Below, piece after piece: positions 19,716-28,811 of a stretch of DNA of 64,000 bases; the stretch's first letter is position 1; each line of letters begins with the position of its first letter. The translations under genes were made by a program, and so were the position numbers. The DNA is taken from the NCBI GenBank assembly GCA_020637795.1, contig JACKJT010000001.1, forward strand, positions 620,001 through 684,000, written 5' to 3'. Source of the DNA: Hoeflea sp. (GTDB lineage Bacteria > Pseudomonadota > Alphaproteobacteria > Rhizobiales > Rhizobiaceae). The notes under the pieces are model-generated. The model was not told where the DNA came from. It did not search any database and was given only the letters and a program-made list of their open reading frames with translations.

Positions 19716-21119
19716 ATGTCTGTGGACTATATTTCGACACGGGGCGAAGCGCCCGCACTCAAGTTCAGCGATGCGCTTCTGGCGGGACTGGCCCGCGACG
19801 GCGGCCTTTACGTGCCGCGGGAATGGCCCAGCTTTTCGCGCAAGGACATCCGGGCGATGCGCGGACAGAGCTACCAGGAAATTGCCTTCCGCGTGATCGA
19901 GCCGTTCACCGCCGGTGAAATCGAGCCGGCCGAGCTTCGTTCGATGATCGACGAGGCCTATGCAAGTTTCCGCCACCCGGCGGTCGCGCCGCTGGTGCAG
20001 AGCGGCCCGAACTCCTTCGTGCTGGAGCTGTTTCACGGACCGACGCTGGCCTTCAAGGACGTGGCGATGCAGCTGATCGCGCGGCTGATGGATCACGTGC
20101 TGGCCAAGCGCGGCGAGCGGGCGACGATCGTCGGTGCCACTTCCGGCGATACCGGCGGTGCGGCGATCGAGGCTTTCGCCGGGCGCGACCGCACCGACAT
20201 CTTCATCCTGTTTCCCGAAGGCCGGGTCTCGCCGGTTCAGCAGAGGCAGATGACGACATCCAAGGCATCCAACGTGCATGCCCTGGCGCTCAAGGGCAAT
20301 TTCGACGATTGCCAGGACATGGTCAAAGCCATGTTCAATCATGGCTCGTTCCGCGAACAGGTGCGCCTGTCGGGCGTCAATTCGATCAACTGGGCCCGGA
20401 TCATGGCCCAGATCGTTTACTATTTCACCGCCGCGGTTTCACTCGGCGCGCCGGACCGGAAGGTGTCGTTCACGGTTCCGACCGGCAATTTCGGCGATAT
20501 TTTTGCGGGCTACTCGGCCAAGCGCATGGGGTTGCCGATCGCCAAGCTGGTGATCGCCACCAATGAAAACGACATCCTGGCACGTACCATGCGCACCGGG
20601 CGCTACGAGATGCGCGGCGTCAACCCGACGACATCGCCGTCGATGGACATCCAGATTTCGTCGAATTTCGAGCGTCTGCTGTTTGACGCCAACGACCGCG
20701 ATCCCGAAGCCGTGCGCCGGGCGATGTCCGGGCTCAAGCAGTCCGGCGCCTTCGACATCGCCGAAACCGCGCTCAAGGCCATCCGCAGGGAATTCCGGGC
20801 CGGCCGGGCCAGCGAGCGCCAGGTCAAGGCGATGATCCGCGACGTCCAGGCTGAAACCGGCTACGTGCTCGATCCGCACACGGCCGTCGGCGTGTGCGTC
20901 GCGGCGCGGATGGAAAAGCCATCGGCGCCGATGATCACGCTCGCAACCGCGCATCCGGCCAAGTTCCCGGATGCCGTAAAAAAAGCCTGTGGTATTGACC
21001 CCGCGCTCCCGTCGTGGCTCTCTGACCTGATGCAACGGGAGGAACGGTTCAGCGTAGTGCCCAATGACCAGGACAAGGTGGAAAGCCATATCCTGTCGCT
21101 TACACGGGCCACGCGATGA
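19716..21119 (+). CDS. thrC: threonine synthase
   Basis: 467 aa PLP enzyme converting O-phospho-L-homoserine to L-threonine and phosphate. Seen: MSVDYISTRGEAP at the N-terminus, the PLP lysine in PTLAFKDVAMQL (about residue 113), the phosphate loop TSGDTGGAAIEAF, and the C-terminal ATAHPAKFPDAV. Length fits the bacterial/fungal long form. The ATG at 19716 follows CGGAGA; an in-frame ATG at 19584 would add an unlikely Arg-rich leader. thrB, the preceding step, is at 28.8-29.8 kb. It is 18 bp upstream of the M16 peptidase gene, so the two are probably co-transcribed. Confidence 0.96.
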   Translation: MSVDYISTRGEAPALKFSDALLAGLARDGGLYVPREWPSFSRKDIRAMRGQSYQEIAFRVIEPFTAGEIEPAELRSMIDEAYASFRHPAVAPLVQSGPNSFVLELFHGPTLAFKDVAMQLIARLMDHVLAKRGERATIVGATSGDTGGAAIEAFAGRDRTDIFILFPEGRVSPVQQRQMTTSKASNVHALALKGNFDDCQDMVKAMFNHGSFREQVRLSGVNSINWARIMAQIVYYFTAAVSLGAPDRKVSFTVPTGNFGDIFAGYSAKRMGLPIAKLVIATNENDILARTMRTGRYEMRGVNPTTSPSMDIQISSNFERLLFDANDRDPEAVRRAMSGLKQSGAFDIAETALKAIRREFRAGRASERQVKAMIRDVQAETGYVLDPHTAVGVCVAARMEKPSAPMITLATAHPAKFPDAVKKACGIDPALPSWLSDLMQREERFSVVPNDQDKVESHILSLTRATR

Positions 21120-21137
21120 GCCGGGGAAAGTGACAGT

Positions 21138-22436
21138 ATGAAAGTCAAGACGACACGCCTGAGCAACGGCGTCACGGTTGTTACCGAGACAATGCCCCAT
21201 CTCGAGAGCGTGGCTCTCGGTGTCTGGGTGAAGTCGGGCTCGCGCGACGAAACCGCGCAGGAACACGGCATCGCCCACCTGCTCGAGCACATGGCGTTCA
21301 AGGGGACCCACAAGCGCACGGCACGGCAGATCGCCGAAGAGATCGAGAATGTCGGCGGCGAGGTCAATGCCGCGACCTCGACAGAGACCACCTCCTACTA
21401 CGCCCGGGTGCTCAAGGACCACGTGGCGCTGGCGGTCGACATCCTGCATGACATCCTGACCAATTCGGTGTTCGACGAGGATGAGCTGACCCGCGAAAAG
21501 CACGTCATCCTGCAGGAAATCGGCGCGGCCAACGACACCCCGGACGATGTCGTCTACGACAAGTTCACGGAAGCCGCCTTCCGCGACCAGACCATCGGCC
21601 GTCCGATCCTCGGCACGCCGGAAACGGTCAAGGCGTTCACCGCCGACCAGATCCGCGCCTACCTGGCGCGCCATTACACCGGAGACCGCATCGTCGTGGT
21701 GGCCGCGGGCGCGGTGGATCACGATACATTCGTCAAGCTCATCGACGACAGCTTCGGTCAGAGCATCAAGCCGACCGGCACGCTGCTGCGCACCATTCCG
21801 ACGGCGAGCTACACCGGCGGCGACTACCGCGAAAGCCGCGACCTTATGGACGCGCAGGTGCTGATCGGGTTCGAGGGCCGCGCCTACCAGGTGCGGGATT
21901 TCTACTGCTCGCAGCTGCTGGCCAATATCCTCGGCGGCGGCATGTCCTCGCGCCTGTTCCAGGAAGTCCGCGAGAAAAGAGGCCTGTGCTATTCGGTCTA
22001 TGCCTTCCATTGGGGCTTTTCGGATTCGGGCCTGTTCGGCGTTCATGCGGCGACCGGCGCGGAGGACCTGGCGGAGCTTGTTCCGGTCATCCTGTCGGAA
22101 CTGGCAAAAACCACGGATGGCGTGGAAGAGCAGGAGATCAACCGGTCGCGGGCGCAGGTGCGCTCCGGCCTGCTGATGGCGCAGGAAAGCCCGGCCGCGC
22201 GCGCCAGCCAGATCGCCCGCCAGATGCTCTTGTTCGGCAGACCGGTGAGCAACGAGGAACTGATGGAGCGGCTGGCCAACCTGACACCGCAAAGGCTGTC
22301 CGATCTCGCCGGAAAACTGTTCTTCGATACACCGATCACGGTGTCGGCAATCGGCCCGGTCGACAACCTGCTTTCGGTGCCGGAAATGGCCCAGGCACTT
22401 GGCCGGCATGGCGGGCGAACAGCCGCGGCCGAATAA
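21138..22436 (+). CDS. M16-family zinc metallopeptidase (processing-peptidase type)
   Basis: 432 aa. The inverted zinc motif HxxEH is in AHLLEHMAFKGT (about residues 49-60), followed by the third ligand region NAATSTETTSYYA. The C-terminal half is the degenerate M16 domain with the R/Y pair region (EVREKRGLCYSVYAFHWGF). It resembles the single-subunit bacterial homologues of mitochondrial processing peptidase. No signal peptide is visible, so a cytoplasmic enzyme is likely. It follows thrC by 18 bp and precedes the acetyltransferase gene by 21 bp, a common rhizobial arrangement. Confidence 0.92.
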   Translation: MKVKTTRLSNGVTVVTETMPHLESVALGVWVKSGSRDETAQEHGIAHLLEHMAFKGTHKRTARQIAEEIENVGGEVNAATSTETTSYYARVLKDHVALAVDILHDILTNSVFDEDELTREKHVILQEIGAANDTPDDVVYDKFTEAAFRDQTIGRPILGTPETVKAFTADQIRAYLARHYTGDRIVVVAAGAVDHDTFVKLIDDSFGQSIKPTGTLLRTIPTASYTGGDYRESRDLMDAQVLIGFEGRAYQVRDFYCSQLLANILGGGMSSRLFQEVREKRGLCYSVYAFHWGFSDSGLFGVHAATGAEDLAELVPVILSELAKTTDGVEEQEINRSRAQVRSGLLMAQESPAARASQIARQMLLFGRPVSNEELMERLANLTPQRLSDLAGKLFFDTPITVSAIGPVDNLLSVPEMAQALGRHGGRTAAAE

Positions 22437-22457
22437 GCCCTAAGGATTGTCCCCGCC

Positions 22458-23081
22458 ATGGCGCCTCCGGTGTTTCGTTTCCGCAGCCGGACCCAGGAAG
22501 AGTTCCGGATCGAAGGGACCAAGACCTTTCTGCGCATTCCGGTCATCGGCGATTATGCCGAGTGGAGCCGTCTGCGTGCCGCAAGCCGGGCTTTTCTCGA
22601 ACCCTGGGAGCCGCGCTGGGCCGACGATGACCTGACCCGTGCGGCCTTCCGCTACCGCATCCGCCGCTATGACACCGACCGCGAAGCGGGCGTGGCGCTG
22701 CCGCTGTTTGTCTGCCACAAGGCCAATGGACGCATCCTTGGCGGGGTGACGCTCGGCTCGATCCGGCGCGGCGTGGCGGAAAGCTGCTCGCTCGGCTACT
22801 GGATGGGAGAACAGCACGCTGGCAAGGGACTGATGGGCGACGCGTTAAAAGCCCTCATTCCCCATGTGTTTGACAGGATGCAGTTGCACCGGATAGAGGC
22901 GGCCTGTATTCCGGACAATGAAAGGAGCCAGCGCCTCCTTGAAAAGGTCGGGTTTCGGCGTGAGGGATACTTGAACGGCTACCTGAAAATCAACGGCGCC
23001 TGGCGCGACCACCTGCTTTACGCGCTGATAGCCGAGGATTGGCAGTCCACACGCGCGAAAGGATCCGGTTCCGGCGAATGA
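22458..23081 (+). CDS. GNAT acetyltransferase, RimJ/RimL-like
   Basis: 207 aa. A GNAT domain spans residues 30-195: GYWMGEQHAGKGLMGDAL holds the acetyl-CoA pyrophosphate loop (Q/RxxGxG/A type) and RIEAACIPDNERSQRLLEKV is the RimJ/RimL signature helix. RimJ-type enzymes acetylate protein N-termini; other substrates are possible. Its stop overlaps the next start by ATGA, so it is translationally coupled to the GGDEF-EAL gene. Confidence 0.88.
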   Translation: MAPPVFRFRSRTQEEFRIEGTKTFLRIPVIGDYAEWSRLRAASRAFLEPWEPRWADDDLTRAAFRYRIRRYDTDREAGVALPLFVCHKANGRILGGVTLGSIRRGVAESCSLGYWMGEQHAGKGLMGDALKALIPHVFDRMQLHRIEAACIPDNERSQRLLEKVGFRREGYLNGYLKINGAWRDHLLYALIAEDWQSTRAKGSGSGE

Positions 23082-26008
23082 AATACACGTCCCGCTTCAC
23101 TCCGATCAGGCGTCTTGGCGCCATGGCAGGCACTTGCGTCCGGGTGGCATTGAGCCTCATCGCCGTCTGCATGGTGCTGGGCTTCGCCCCGGCCGCGCAG
23201 GCGATCGAACCGGTGAAGATCAGCCGGGACGACACAGCGCTCGACCTGACGGCGACGACGGAGATCTACAAGGGACGCGGCGAGGCCTTCCAGGTATCGA
23301 CTGCCGCGGGCGCGGACGGCATCGTCCGACGGATCGAAGTCCGTTCCAGCTCGCCCGAGCATTCCGGCGACTGGGCGGTTTTCGCGCTCGCCAACGTGAC
23401 CGACGAACAGATCGACCGGCTGATCGTGGCGCCGCATTTCCGGCTGGTGGGATCCGGCCTCTTGTGGCCAGATCTCGGCTCGACCCGAATTCTCTCCATC
23501 ACGCCGAGCGAAGGCTTTGCGCTTGACCAGGTCGAGAGCAGCGAGGACGATGTCTTCCGCATCACCCTCAACCCGGGCACCGTGATCACCTTCGTTGCCG
23601 AGCTGGCGTCGCCCGATCGGCCGCAGATCTACCTGTGGGAGCCCGAAGCCTACAAGGATACGGTCAACGCCTATACGCTCTATCGCGGCATCGTTCTGGG
23701 CATTGCCGGTCTTCTGGCCGTCTTCCTGACCATCCTTTTCGTGGTCAAGGGCACGTCGATGCTCCCGGCAACCGCAGCGCTTGCCTGGGCGGTGCTGGCC
23801 TATGTTTCAGTGGACTTCGGCTTTCTCTCGAAACTCATCAGCGTGACGCCCGGCGACGAGAGAATATGGCGGGCGGGAACCGAGGTACTGCTGGCCACCG
23901 GTTTGGTGGTCTTCCTGTTCACCTACCTCAATCTCAATCGCTGGCACACCAACCTGTCCTATGTGACGGTGGCCTGGATCCTCGGACTGGGCGGGCTGTT
24001 TGCGGTGGCAATCTACGACCCGCCGGTGGCGTCCGGCATTGCCCGCATCTCGTTTGCGGCGACAGCCGTGGCCGGCGTTGCGCTGATCGCCTATCTCGGC
24101 TTCAACCGCTACGACAGGGCGGTGATGCTGATCCCGACCTGGGCGCTGATCTTGTGCTGGCTGTTCGGCGCCTGGGTGACGGTGACGGGACAGCTCGCCA
24201 ATGATATCGTCCAGCCTGCGCTCGGCGGCGGCCTGGTGCTGATCGTGCTGCTGATGGGCTTTACCGTGATGCAGCACGCCTTTGCCGGCGGCGCCTATCA
24301 TCAGGGCCTGTTCTCGGACATGGAGCGGCAGGCCATGGCATTGGCGGGCTCCGGCGACACGGTCTGGGACTGGGACGTGGTCCGCGACCGGGTGGTCACC
24401 TCGCCGGATCTTTCGCCGCAACTGGGATTGCCGCCCGGTGCGCTCGCCGGACCGGCGCGCAACTGGCTGCCGCGGATCCATGCCGACGACCGCGACCGGT
24501 TCCGCACCACGCTCGACGTGCTGCTCGAGCATCGCAAGGGCCGGCTCAACCATCAGTTCCGGATGCGCGCCGAGGACGGGCATTACCACTGGATGGCGCT
24601 CAGGGCCCGCCCGGTGCTCGGTTCCAACAGCGAAGTGATCCGCTGTGTCGGCACCATCATCGATGTCACCGAGCAGAAGACCTCGGAAGACCGGCTTTTG
24701 CACAATGCCGTGCACGACAATCTGACCGGACTGCCGAACCGCCAATTGTTCCTCGACCGGCTGCAGACCGTGATCAGCCTGGCCGAAACCAATCCGAATG
24801 TGCGGCCGAGCGTGTTCATGATCGATCTCGACCGCTTCAAGCAGGTCAATGACAGGCTCGGCATGTCGGTCGGCGACACCATCCTGCTGGCGCTGACCCG
24901 GCGCCTGAAACGGCTGCTCAAGCCACAGGACACGCTGGCGCGGATTTCCGGCGACCAGTTCGGGCTGGTGCTGGTTTCCGAACAGGAGGCCGTCAAGGTG
25001 GCTGCCCTGGCAGAGGCCATTTCCAAGGCGATTTCCGCCCCGATCGATTTCGCCGGCCAGGAAATCCGGCTCACGGCCTCGATCGGCCTGGTCACCTGGG
25101 TGGAGAACAACGCCGTCCCCGACGACCTGATGAAGGACGCGGAACTTGCGATGTACCAGGCCAAGCGTTTTGGCGGCAACCGGATCGAACCGTTCCGCCC
25201 GGCGTTCCGGACGGTTGGCTCCGACCGGCAGCGGCTGGAAAGCGACCTCAGGCGCGCACTGGAACGCAACGAGCTGACGCTGGTCTACCAGCCGATCGTC
25301 GAGTTGAAGGATGCCGAGATTGCCGGTTTCGAGGCCCTGCTTCGCTGGGAAGATCCGAAGCGCGGAACGGTGCCGCCCTCGGAGTTCATCCCGGTGGCGG
25401 AAGCGTCCGATCTGATCCTCGAGCTCGGCATGTACTCGCTCAAGCGCGCAGCCGAGGATCTGGCGCTGTGGCAGGCGTCGATCGGCGACATTCCGGTGTT
25501 CATGTCCGTCAACCTGTCGAGCGCGCAGCTGCTCAAGAGCGACCTGTGCAACGACGTGATCAAGGTCATCTCGGCCACCCAGAACGACCCCAGGCATTTC
25601 CGCCTCGAACTGACCGAATCCCTGGTCATGCACAATCCGCAGCAGGCGCTGATGACGCTGACGCGGCTTGCCGATGCAGGCATCGGCCTGACGCTCGACG
25701 ATTTCGGAACCGGCCACTCCTCGCTGTCGTACCTGACGCGCTTTCCGTTCAACACCATCAAGATCGACAAGGCGCTGGTGGCCGACCAGTCCGACAAGGG
25801 CGGCGTTTTGATCCGCTCCATCGTCAACCTTGCCAAGCAGCTGGAGATGAAGGTCGTCGCGGAGGGCGTGGCGTCGGAAAGCGATGCGATAAAGCTCACC
25901 GAGATCGGCTGCGATTATGGACAGAGCTTCCTGTTCGGCCCGCCGATCGGTTCGGATTCGGTTCAGAAGCTCCTGAAGGAACGGTTCCCGGTGGCCCGGC
26001 CCAACTGA
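23078..26008 (+). CDS. 7TM sensor with PAS, degenerate GGDEF and EAL domains (c-di-GMP signalling)
   Basis: 976 aa inner-membrane protein. Order: signal peptide (1-45, ending AAQA), a periplasmic beta-rich sensor (about 46-200), seven hydrophobic helices (about 204-397), a PAS domain (about 426-540), GGDEF (about 546-705) and EAL (about 715-970). The extracytoplasmic-plus-7TM layout is that of 7TMR-DISM receptors. The GGDEF signature reads SGDQF, so cyclase activity is doubtful. The EAL domain keeps EALLRW and DDFGTGHSSLSYL with the metal-binding acidic residues, so it is probably an active c-di-GMP phosphodiesterase. The start at 23078 overlaps the acetyltransferase stop; an upstream in-frame start at 23039 lies inside that gene. 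Confidence 0.9.
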   Translation: MKYTSRFTPIRRLGAMAGTCVRVALSLIAVCMVLGFAPAAQAIEPVKISRDDTALDLTATTEIYKGRGEAFQVSTAAGADGIVRRIEVRSSSPEHSGDWAVFALANVTDEQIDRLIVAPHFRLVGSGLLWPDLGSTRILSITPSEGFALDQVESSEDDVFRITLNPGTVITFVAELASPDRPQIYLWEPEAYKDTVNAYTLYRGIVLGIAGLLAVFLTILFVVKGTSMLPATAALAWAVLAYVSVDFGFLSKLISVTPGDERIWRAGTEVLLATGLVVFLFTYLNLNRWHTNLSYVTVAWILGLGGLFAVAIYDPPVASGIARISFAATAVAGVALIAYLGFNRYDRAVMLIPTWALILCWLFGAWVTVTGQLANDIVQPALGGGLVLIVLLMGFTVMQHAFAGGAYHQGLFSDMERQAMALAGSGDTVWDWDVVRDRVVTSPDLSPQLGLPPGALAGPARNWLPRIHADDRDRFRTTLDVLLEHRKGRLNHQFRMRAEDGHYHWMALRARPVLGSNSEVIRCVGTIIDVTEQKTSEDRLLHNAVHDNLTGLPNRQLFLDRLQTVISLAETNPNVRPSVFMIDLDRFKQVNDRLGMSVGDTILLALTRRLKRLLKPQDTLARISGDQFGLVLVSEQEAVKVAALAEAISKAISAPIDFAGQEIRLTASIGLVTWVENNAVPDDLMKDAELAMYQAKRFGGNRIEPFRPAFRTVGSDRQRLESDLRRALERNELTLVYQPIVELKDAEIAGFEALLRWEDPKRGTVPPSEFIPVAEASDLILELGMYSLKRAAEDLALWQASIGDIPVFMSVNLSSAQLLKSDLCNDVIKVISATQNDPRHFRLELTESLVMHNPQQALMTLTRLADAGIGLTLDDFGTGHSSLSYLTRFPFNTIKIDKALVADQSDKGGVLIRSIVNLAKQLEMKVVAEGVASESDAIKLTEIGCDYGQSFLFGPPIGSDSVQKLLKERFPVARPN

Positions 26009-26095
26009 CAGCCGCTGCCTTCCACCCTGCCCGCCGGCTCTACTGCCCCGTTCTTCCCCGTCTTGTGCCGGCAATCCGGTCGGATGGGACGCGTC

Positions 26096-26719
26096 TCAGG
26101 CATGGCCTGCCTGGTTGGACAGCATCGCCGGCTGGATCCCCATATAGGCGAGCACCCGGTCGTATTTTCCGGAATGGTCCTGGTCAAAGACGAGATCGTC
26201 GCGTCCGGGGCAACTCAGCCAGGTGTTGGATGCGATTTCGCTTTCGAGCTGTCCGGGCGCCCAGCCTGCGTAGCCGAGAAGCATGATGCCGCGTTCTGGA
26301 CCGCGGCCTTCCTTGATGGCCCGCAGGATATCCACGGTCGCCGTCAGGCACAGATCGTCGTTCACCGGTATGGTCGACTCGCTCAGGTAATCGTCGGAAT
26401 GCAGGACGAAGCCGCGGCCCGATTCCACCGGACCGCCGAGCTGGATGGGAAAGTCACGGGCTCGATCGCTGACGCCGCCGCGCGAGGCGGGTCGATCGCC
26501 TTTCTGGCTGCCGAGATCGAGATTTTCGAGCAACTGCTCGAACTGAAGCGGTTGCGGCCGGTTGACAATGAACCCCATGGCGCCATCCTCGGAATGGGCG
26601 CACACGAATATGACGGCGCGCTCGAAGCGCTCATCGCTCATACCCGGCATGGCTATGAGGAAATGCCCATCCAGGCATCCCCGGGGCCCCCGGGACAATT
26701 TCTTTTCGATCCCGAACAT
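26096..26719 (-). CDS. YqgE/AlgH family protein (UPF0301)
   Basis: 207 aa. Matches the YqgE/AlgH family: the N-terminal GHFLIAMPGMSDERFERAVI, VCAHSEDGAMGFIVNRP, and the C-terminal GYAGWAPGQLESEIASNTW. The family is widespread, soluble and of unknown biochemical role (AlgH was linked to alginate regulation in Pseudomonas). It is convergent with the GGDEF-EAL gene and divergent from the DsbD-like gene across 155 bp. The start ATG has only a weak ribosome site but gives the family's usual N-terminus. Confidence 0.92.
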   Translation of the reverse strand: MFGIEKKLSRGPRGCLDGHFLIAMPGMSDERFERAVIFVCAHSEDGAMGFIVNRPQPLQFEQLLENLDLGSQKGDRPASRGGVSDRARDFPIQLGGPVESGRGFVLHSDDYLSESTIPVNDDLCLTATVDILRAIKEGRGPERGIMLLGYAGWAPGQLESEIASNTWLSCPGRDDLVFDQDHSGKYDRVLAYMGIQPAMLSNQAGHA

Positions 26720-26874
26720 GGATCGAGCCTAGCAAGTTTCAGCATTTTGGAAAGCCCCTTCCGGCACATGATTGCCTGACGCACAACGCGCAAGCTGGCC
26801 GGTCACGGAAAAATGAGAAGCCGGTGTGGTGTATTGAATGGATTTGCCGCTCCCGCTTCCGTTAGGATGGCCCC

Positions 26875-27747
26875 ATGTCAAAACGCCCTGCGATTTCCCT
26901 GTTCCGGCACCTGCTGCCCGTTCTCTTCGGCCAAGCGATTGCCCTTGCCGTGACCCTGGCTCCGGCCTGGTCACTCGACAGCGGCTGGGCCGAGACCGAG
27001 GGCGGACGCATGCGTCTTGTCATCGATCCGGTGCCGCGCGATGACGGCACGATTGCCGGTTTTCTCGATGTCGACCTGGAACCGGGCTGGAAGACCTATT
27101 GGCGCGATCCCGGCAGTGCGGGGATTCCGCCGACGCTGGATTTTTCGCTGAACAAGGGCGTTGCCTTGCTGTCCATGGACTACCCGGCGCCGGTGCGCGT
27201 CGATGACGGTTACGCGATCTGGGCCGGCTATACGGCGCCGGTGCAGTTTCCGCTGACATTCCGGCGCACCGCATCCGGAGACGGGCAAGTCCACGCCCAG
27301 GCCTTTATCGGCATTTGCGAAAAGATCTGCGTCCCGTTTCAGGCCGAACTGGTGGTCGACCTGCCCGCCGATCCCGCCGGCCATGATGCCACCCGACAGG
27401 CCGTCGATGCCGCGTTTGCCCGCCTGCCTGACGCTCCCGGGGCTGATTTCCACATCAAGACGGCGCTGCTTCAAATGAACGGGACGCAGTTGAAGATCTT
27501 GGCGTCATTGCCCGCCTTCCGGCCGTCTGGCATCGAGCCCGAATTGTTTGTCAGCGGTCCCGACGGGTATGCCTTCGCTCCGCCGAAACTGGTGAACGAC
27601 AGCGACGGAACGACCGAATGGTCGGTGCGCGTCGAGCCGCCTTCCGGGCAGGCTGATACAAAGGCCGTGCCGCTCGACATTGTCGTTACCCTGGGGCAGC
27701 GCGCCATCGCTCAGACGGTTTCGGTCAGCCGAGCGGACGGCAATTGA
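26875..27747 (+). CDS. secreted DsbD N-terminal-domain-like protein
   Basis: 290 aa with an N-terminal signal peptide (about residues 1-34, ending near APAWSLDSG). The rest resembles the immunoglobulin-like periplasmic domain of DsbD (DsbD_N): DLEPGWKTYWRDPG is the family's signature and a CxxxC pair lies in GICEKICVPF (about residues 149-153). In DsbD this pair passes electrons from the membrane domain to periplasmic partners. No membrane or thioredoxin domain is attached here, so a separate partner such as CcdA would be needed. It precedes the peroxiredoxin gene by 92 bp. Confidence 0.85.
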   Translation: MSKRPAISLFRHLLPVLFGQAIALAVTLAPAWSLDSGWAETEGGRMRLVIDPVPRDDGTIAGFLDVDLEPGWKTYWRDPGSAGIPPTLDFSLNKGVALLSMDYPAPVRVDDGYAIWAGYTAPVQFPLTFRRTASGDGQVHAQAFIGICEKICVPFQAELVVDLPADPAGHDATRQAVDAAFARLPDAPGADFHIKTALLQMNGTQLKILASLPAFRPSGIEPELFVSGPDGYAFAPPKLVNDSDGTTEWSVRVEPPSGQADTKAVPLDIVVTLGQRAIAQTVSVSRADGN

Positions 27748-27839
27748 TTCTCTCCTGATTTTCTTGAAATCAAGACTCGAAATTTCCATCGCAGCTCCTA
27801 GATTGCGGCTGATATCAAAGGCACACAAGGAGCGCCGAC

Positions 27840-28325
27840 GTGACGATTGCAATTGGGGATAAACTGCCCGAAGCCACCTTCAAGGAAAAAACAGCAGACG
27901 GCATGACCGAGACAAAGGTCAGCGACCTGTTTGCCGGCAAGAAAGTCGTCTTGTTCGCGGTGCCGGGCGCGTTTACGCCGACCTGTCACCTCAACCACGT
28001 CCCCGGTTATATCGAGAACCGCGACGCCATCCTGGCAAAGGGTGTCGACGAGATTGCCGTGGTTTCCGTCAATGACGCCTTCGTCATGGGCGCGTGGGAA
28101 AAGGCAACCAACGGCACCGGCAAGCTGCGCTACCTGTCGGACTGGGACGCGAGCTTCACCAAGGCCATCGGCATGGAAGCCGATCTTTCCGCCGGCACGC
28201 TGGGCATCCGCTCGAAACGCTATTCGATGATCGTAGAGGACGGCACGGTGACCTCGCTCAACATCGAGGACACACCGGGACAGGCCGTCACCTCCGGTGC
28301 GGCAGCGTTGCTCGAGCAGCTCTGA
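27840..28325 (+). CDS. peroxiredoxin, Prx5 type, single cysteine
   Basis: 161 aa, GTG start with AAGGAG 7 bases upstream. The peroxidatic Cys is Cys49 in PGAFTPTCHLNHVPGY, the Prx5/AhpC-TSA redoxin signature. There is no other cysteine in the chain, so it is a 1-Cys enzyme that must be reduced by an outside thiol such as glutathione or glutaredoxin. It detoxifies hydrogen peroxide and alkyl hydroperoxides in the cytosol. A strong terminator follows 25 bp past the stop. Confidence 0.93.
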   Translation: MTIAIGDKLPEATFKEKTADGMTETKVSDLFAGKKVVLFAVPGAFTPTCHLNHVPGYIENRDAILAKGVDEIAVVSVNDAFVMGAWEKATNGTGKLRYLSDWDASFTKAIGMEADLSAGTLGIRSKRYSMIVEDGTVTSLNIEDTPGQAVTSGAAALLEQL

Positions 28326-28349
28326 CAACCGGCAACATCGGGAACTCCA

Positions 28350-28382
28350 AACGGCGTCCTATCGGGACGCCGTTCTGGTTTT
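28350..28382 (+). terminator. terminator of the peroxiredoxin gene, overlapping the rnhA 3' end
   Basis: A perfect 10-base stem (AACGGCGTCC at 28350-28359, complement at 28365-28374), 5-base loop, then CTGGTTTT. The stem and tail run into the last codons of the convergent rnhA, so rnhA's C-terminal residues are encoded by terminator sequence. On the minus strand it could also act as rnhA's terminator. Confidence 0.75.
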
Positions 28383-28811
28383 AAACGGCGCCATTCCCTC
28401 GCGCGCCAGTTCGTCAGCCCGTTCATTCTCGTGATGGCCGTCATGCCCCTTGACCCAGTGCCACTTGACCTTGTGGCGCTGGTTGGCCTGGTCCAGCGCC
28501 TGCCAGAGCTCGGCGTTCTTCACCGGCTTCTTGTCGGCGGTTTTCCAGCCGTTCTTCTTCCAGCCGAAAATCCACTTGGATATGCCGTCCATGACATATT
28601 TGCTGTCGGTGTAGAGATCGACCTCGCAGGCGCTCTTGAGCGCATTCAGCGCCGTGATCGCCGCCAGCAGTTCCATGCGGTTGTTGGTGGTTTCGGCCTC
28701 GCCGCCCGACATTTCCTTGACCGTCGCGCCATGGCGCAGGATCGCGCCCCAGCCGCCCGGACCGGGATTGCCTGAACAGGCGCCGTCGGTGAAAATTTCC
28801 ACGTGCTTCAA
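28359..28811 (-). CDS. rnhA: ribonuclease HI
   Basis: 150 aa. It degrades the RNA strand of RNA:DNA hybrids. All four acidic catalytic residues are visible: Asp in IFTDGACSGNPGPGG (residue 9), Glu in TTNNRMELLAAI, Asp in LYTDSKYVMDGI, and the C-terminal Asp in NERADELAREG. The basic handle KWIFGWKKNGWKTADKKP is present. The start overlaps the thrB stop by 4 bp (ATGA). The last residues (TRTASR) are encoded in the peroxiredoxin terminator hairpin. Confidence 0.96.
   Translation of the reverse strand: MKHVEIFTDGACSGNPGPGGWGAILRHGATVKEMSGGEAETTNNRMELLAAITALNALKSACEVDLYTDSKYVMDGISKWIFGWKKNGWKTADKKPVKNAELWQALDQANQRHKVKWHWVKGHDGHHENERADELAREGMAPFKTRTASR

Noticed and set aside
20439..22409. Long minus-strand open frame opposite thrC and the M16 peptidase gene
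   Set aside because: It spans two real genes on the other strand, has no ribosome site and shows only compositional sequence.
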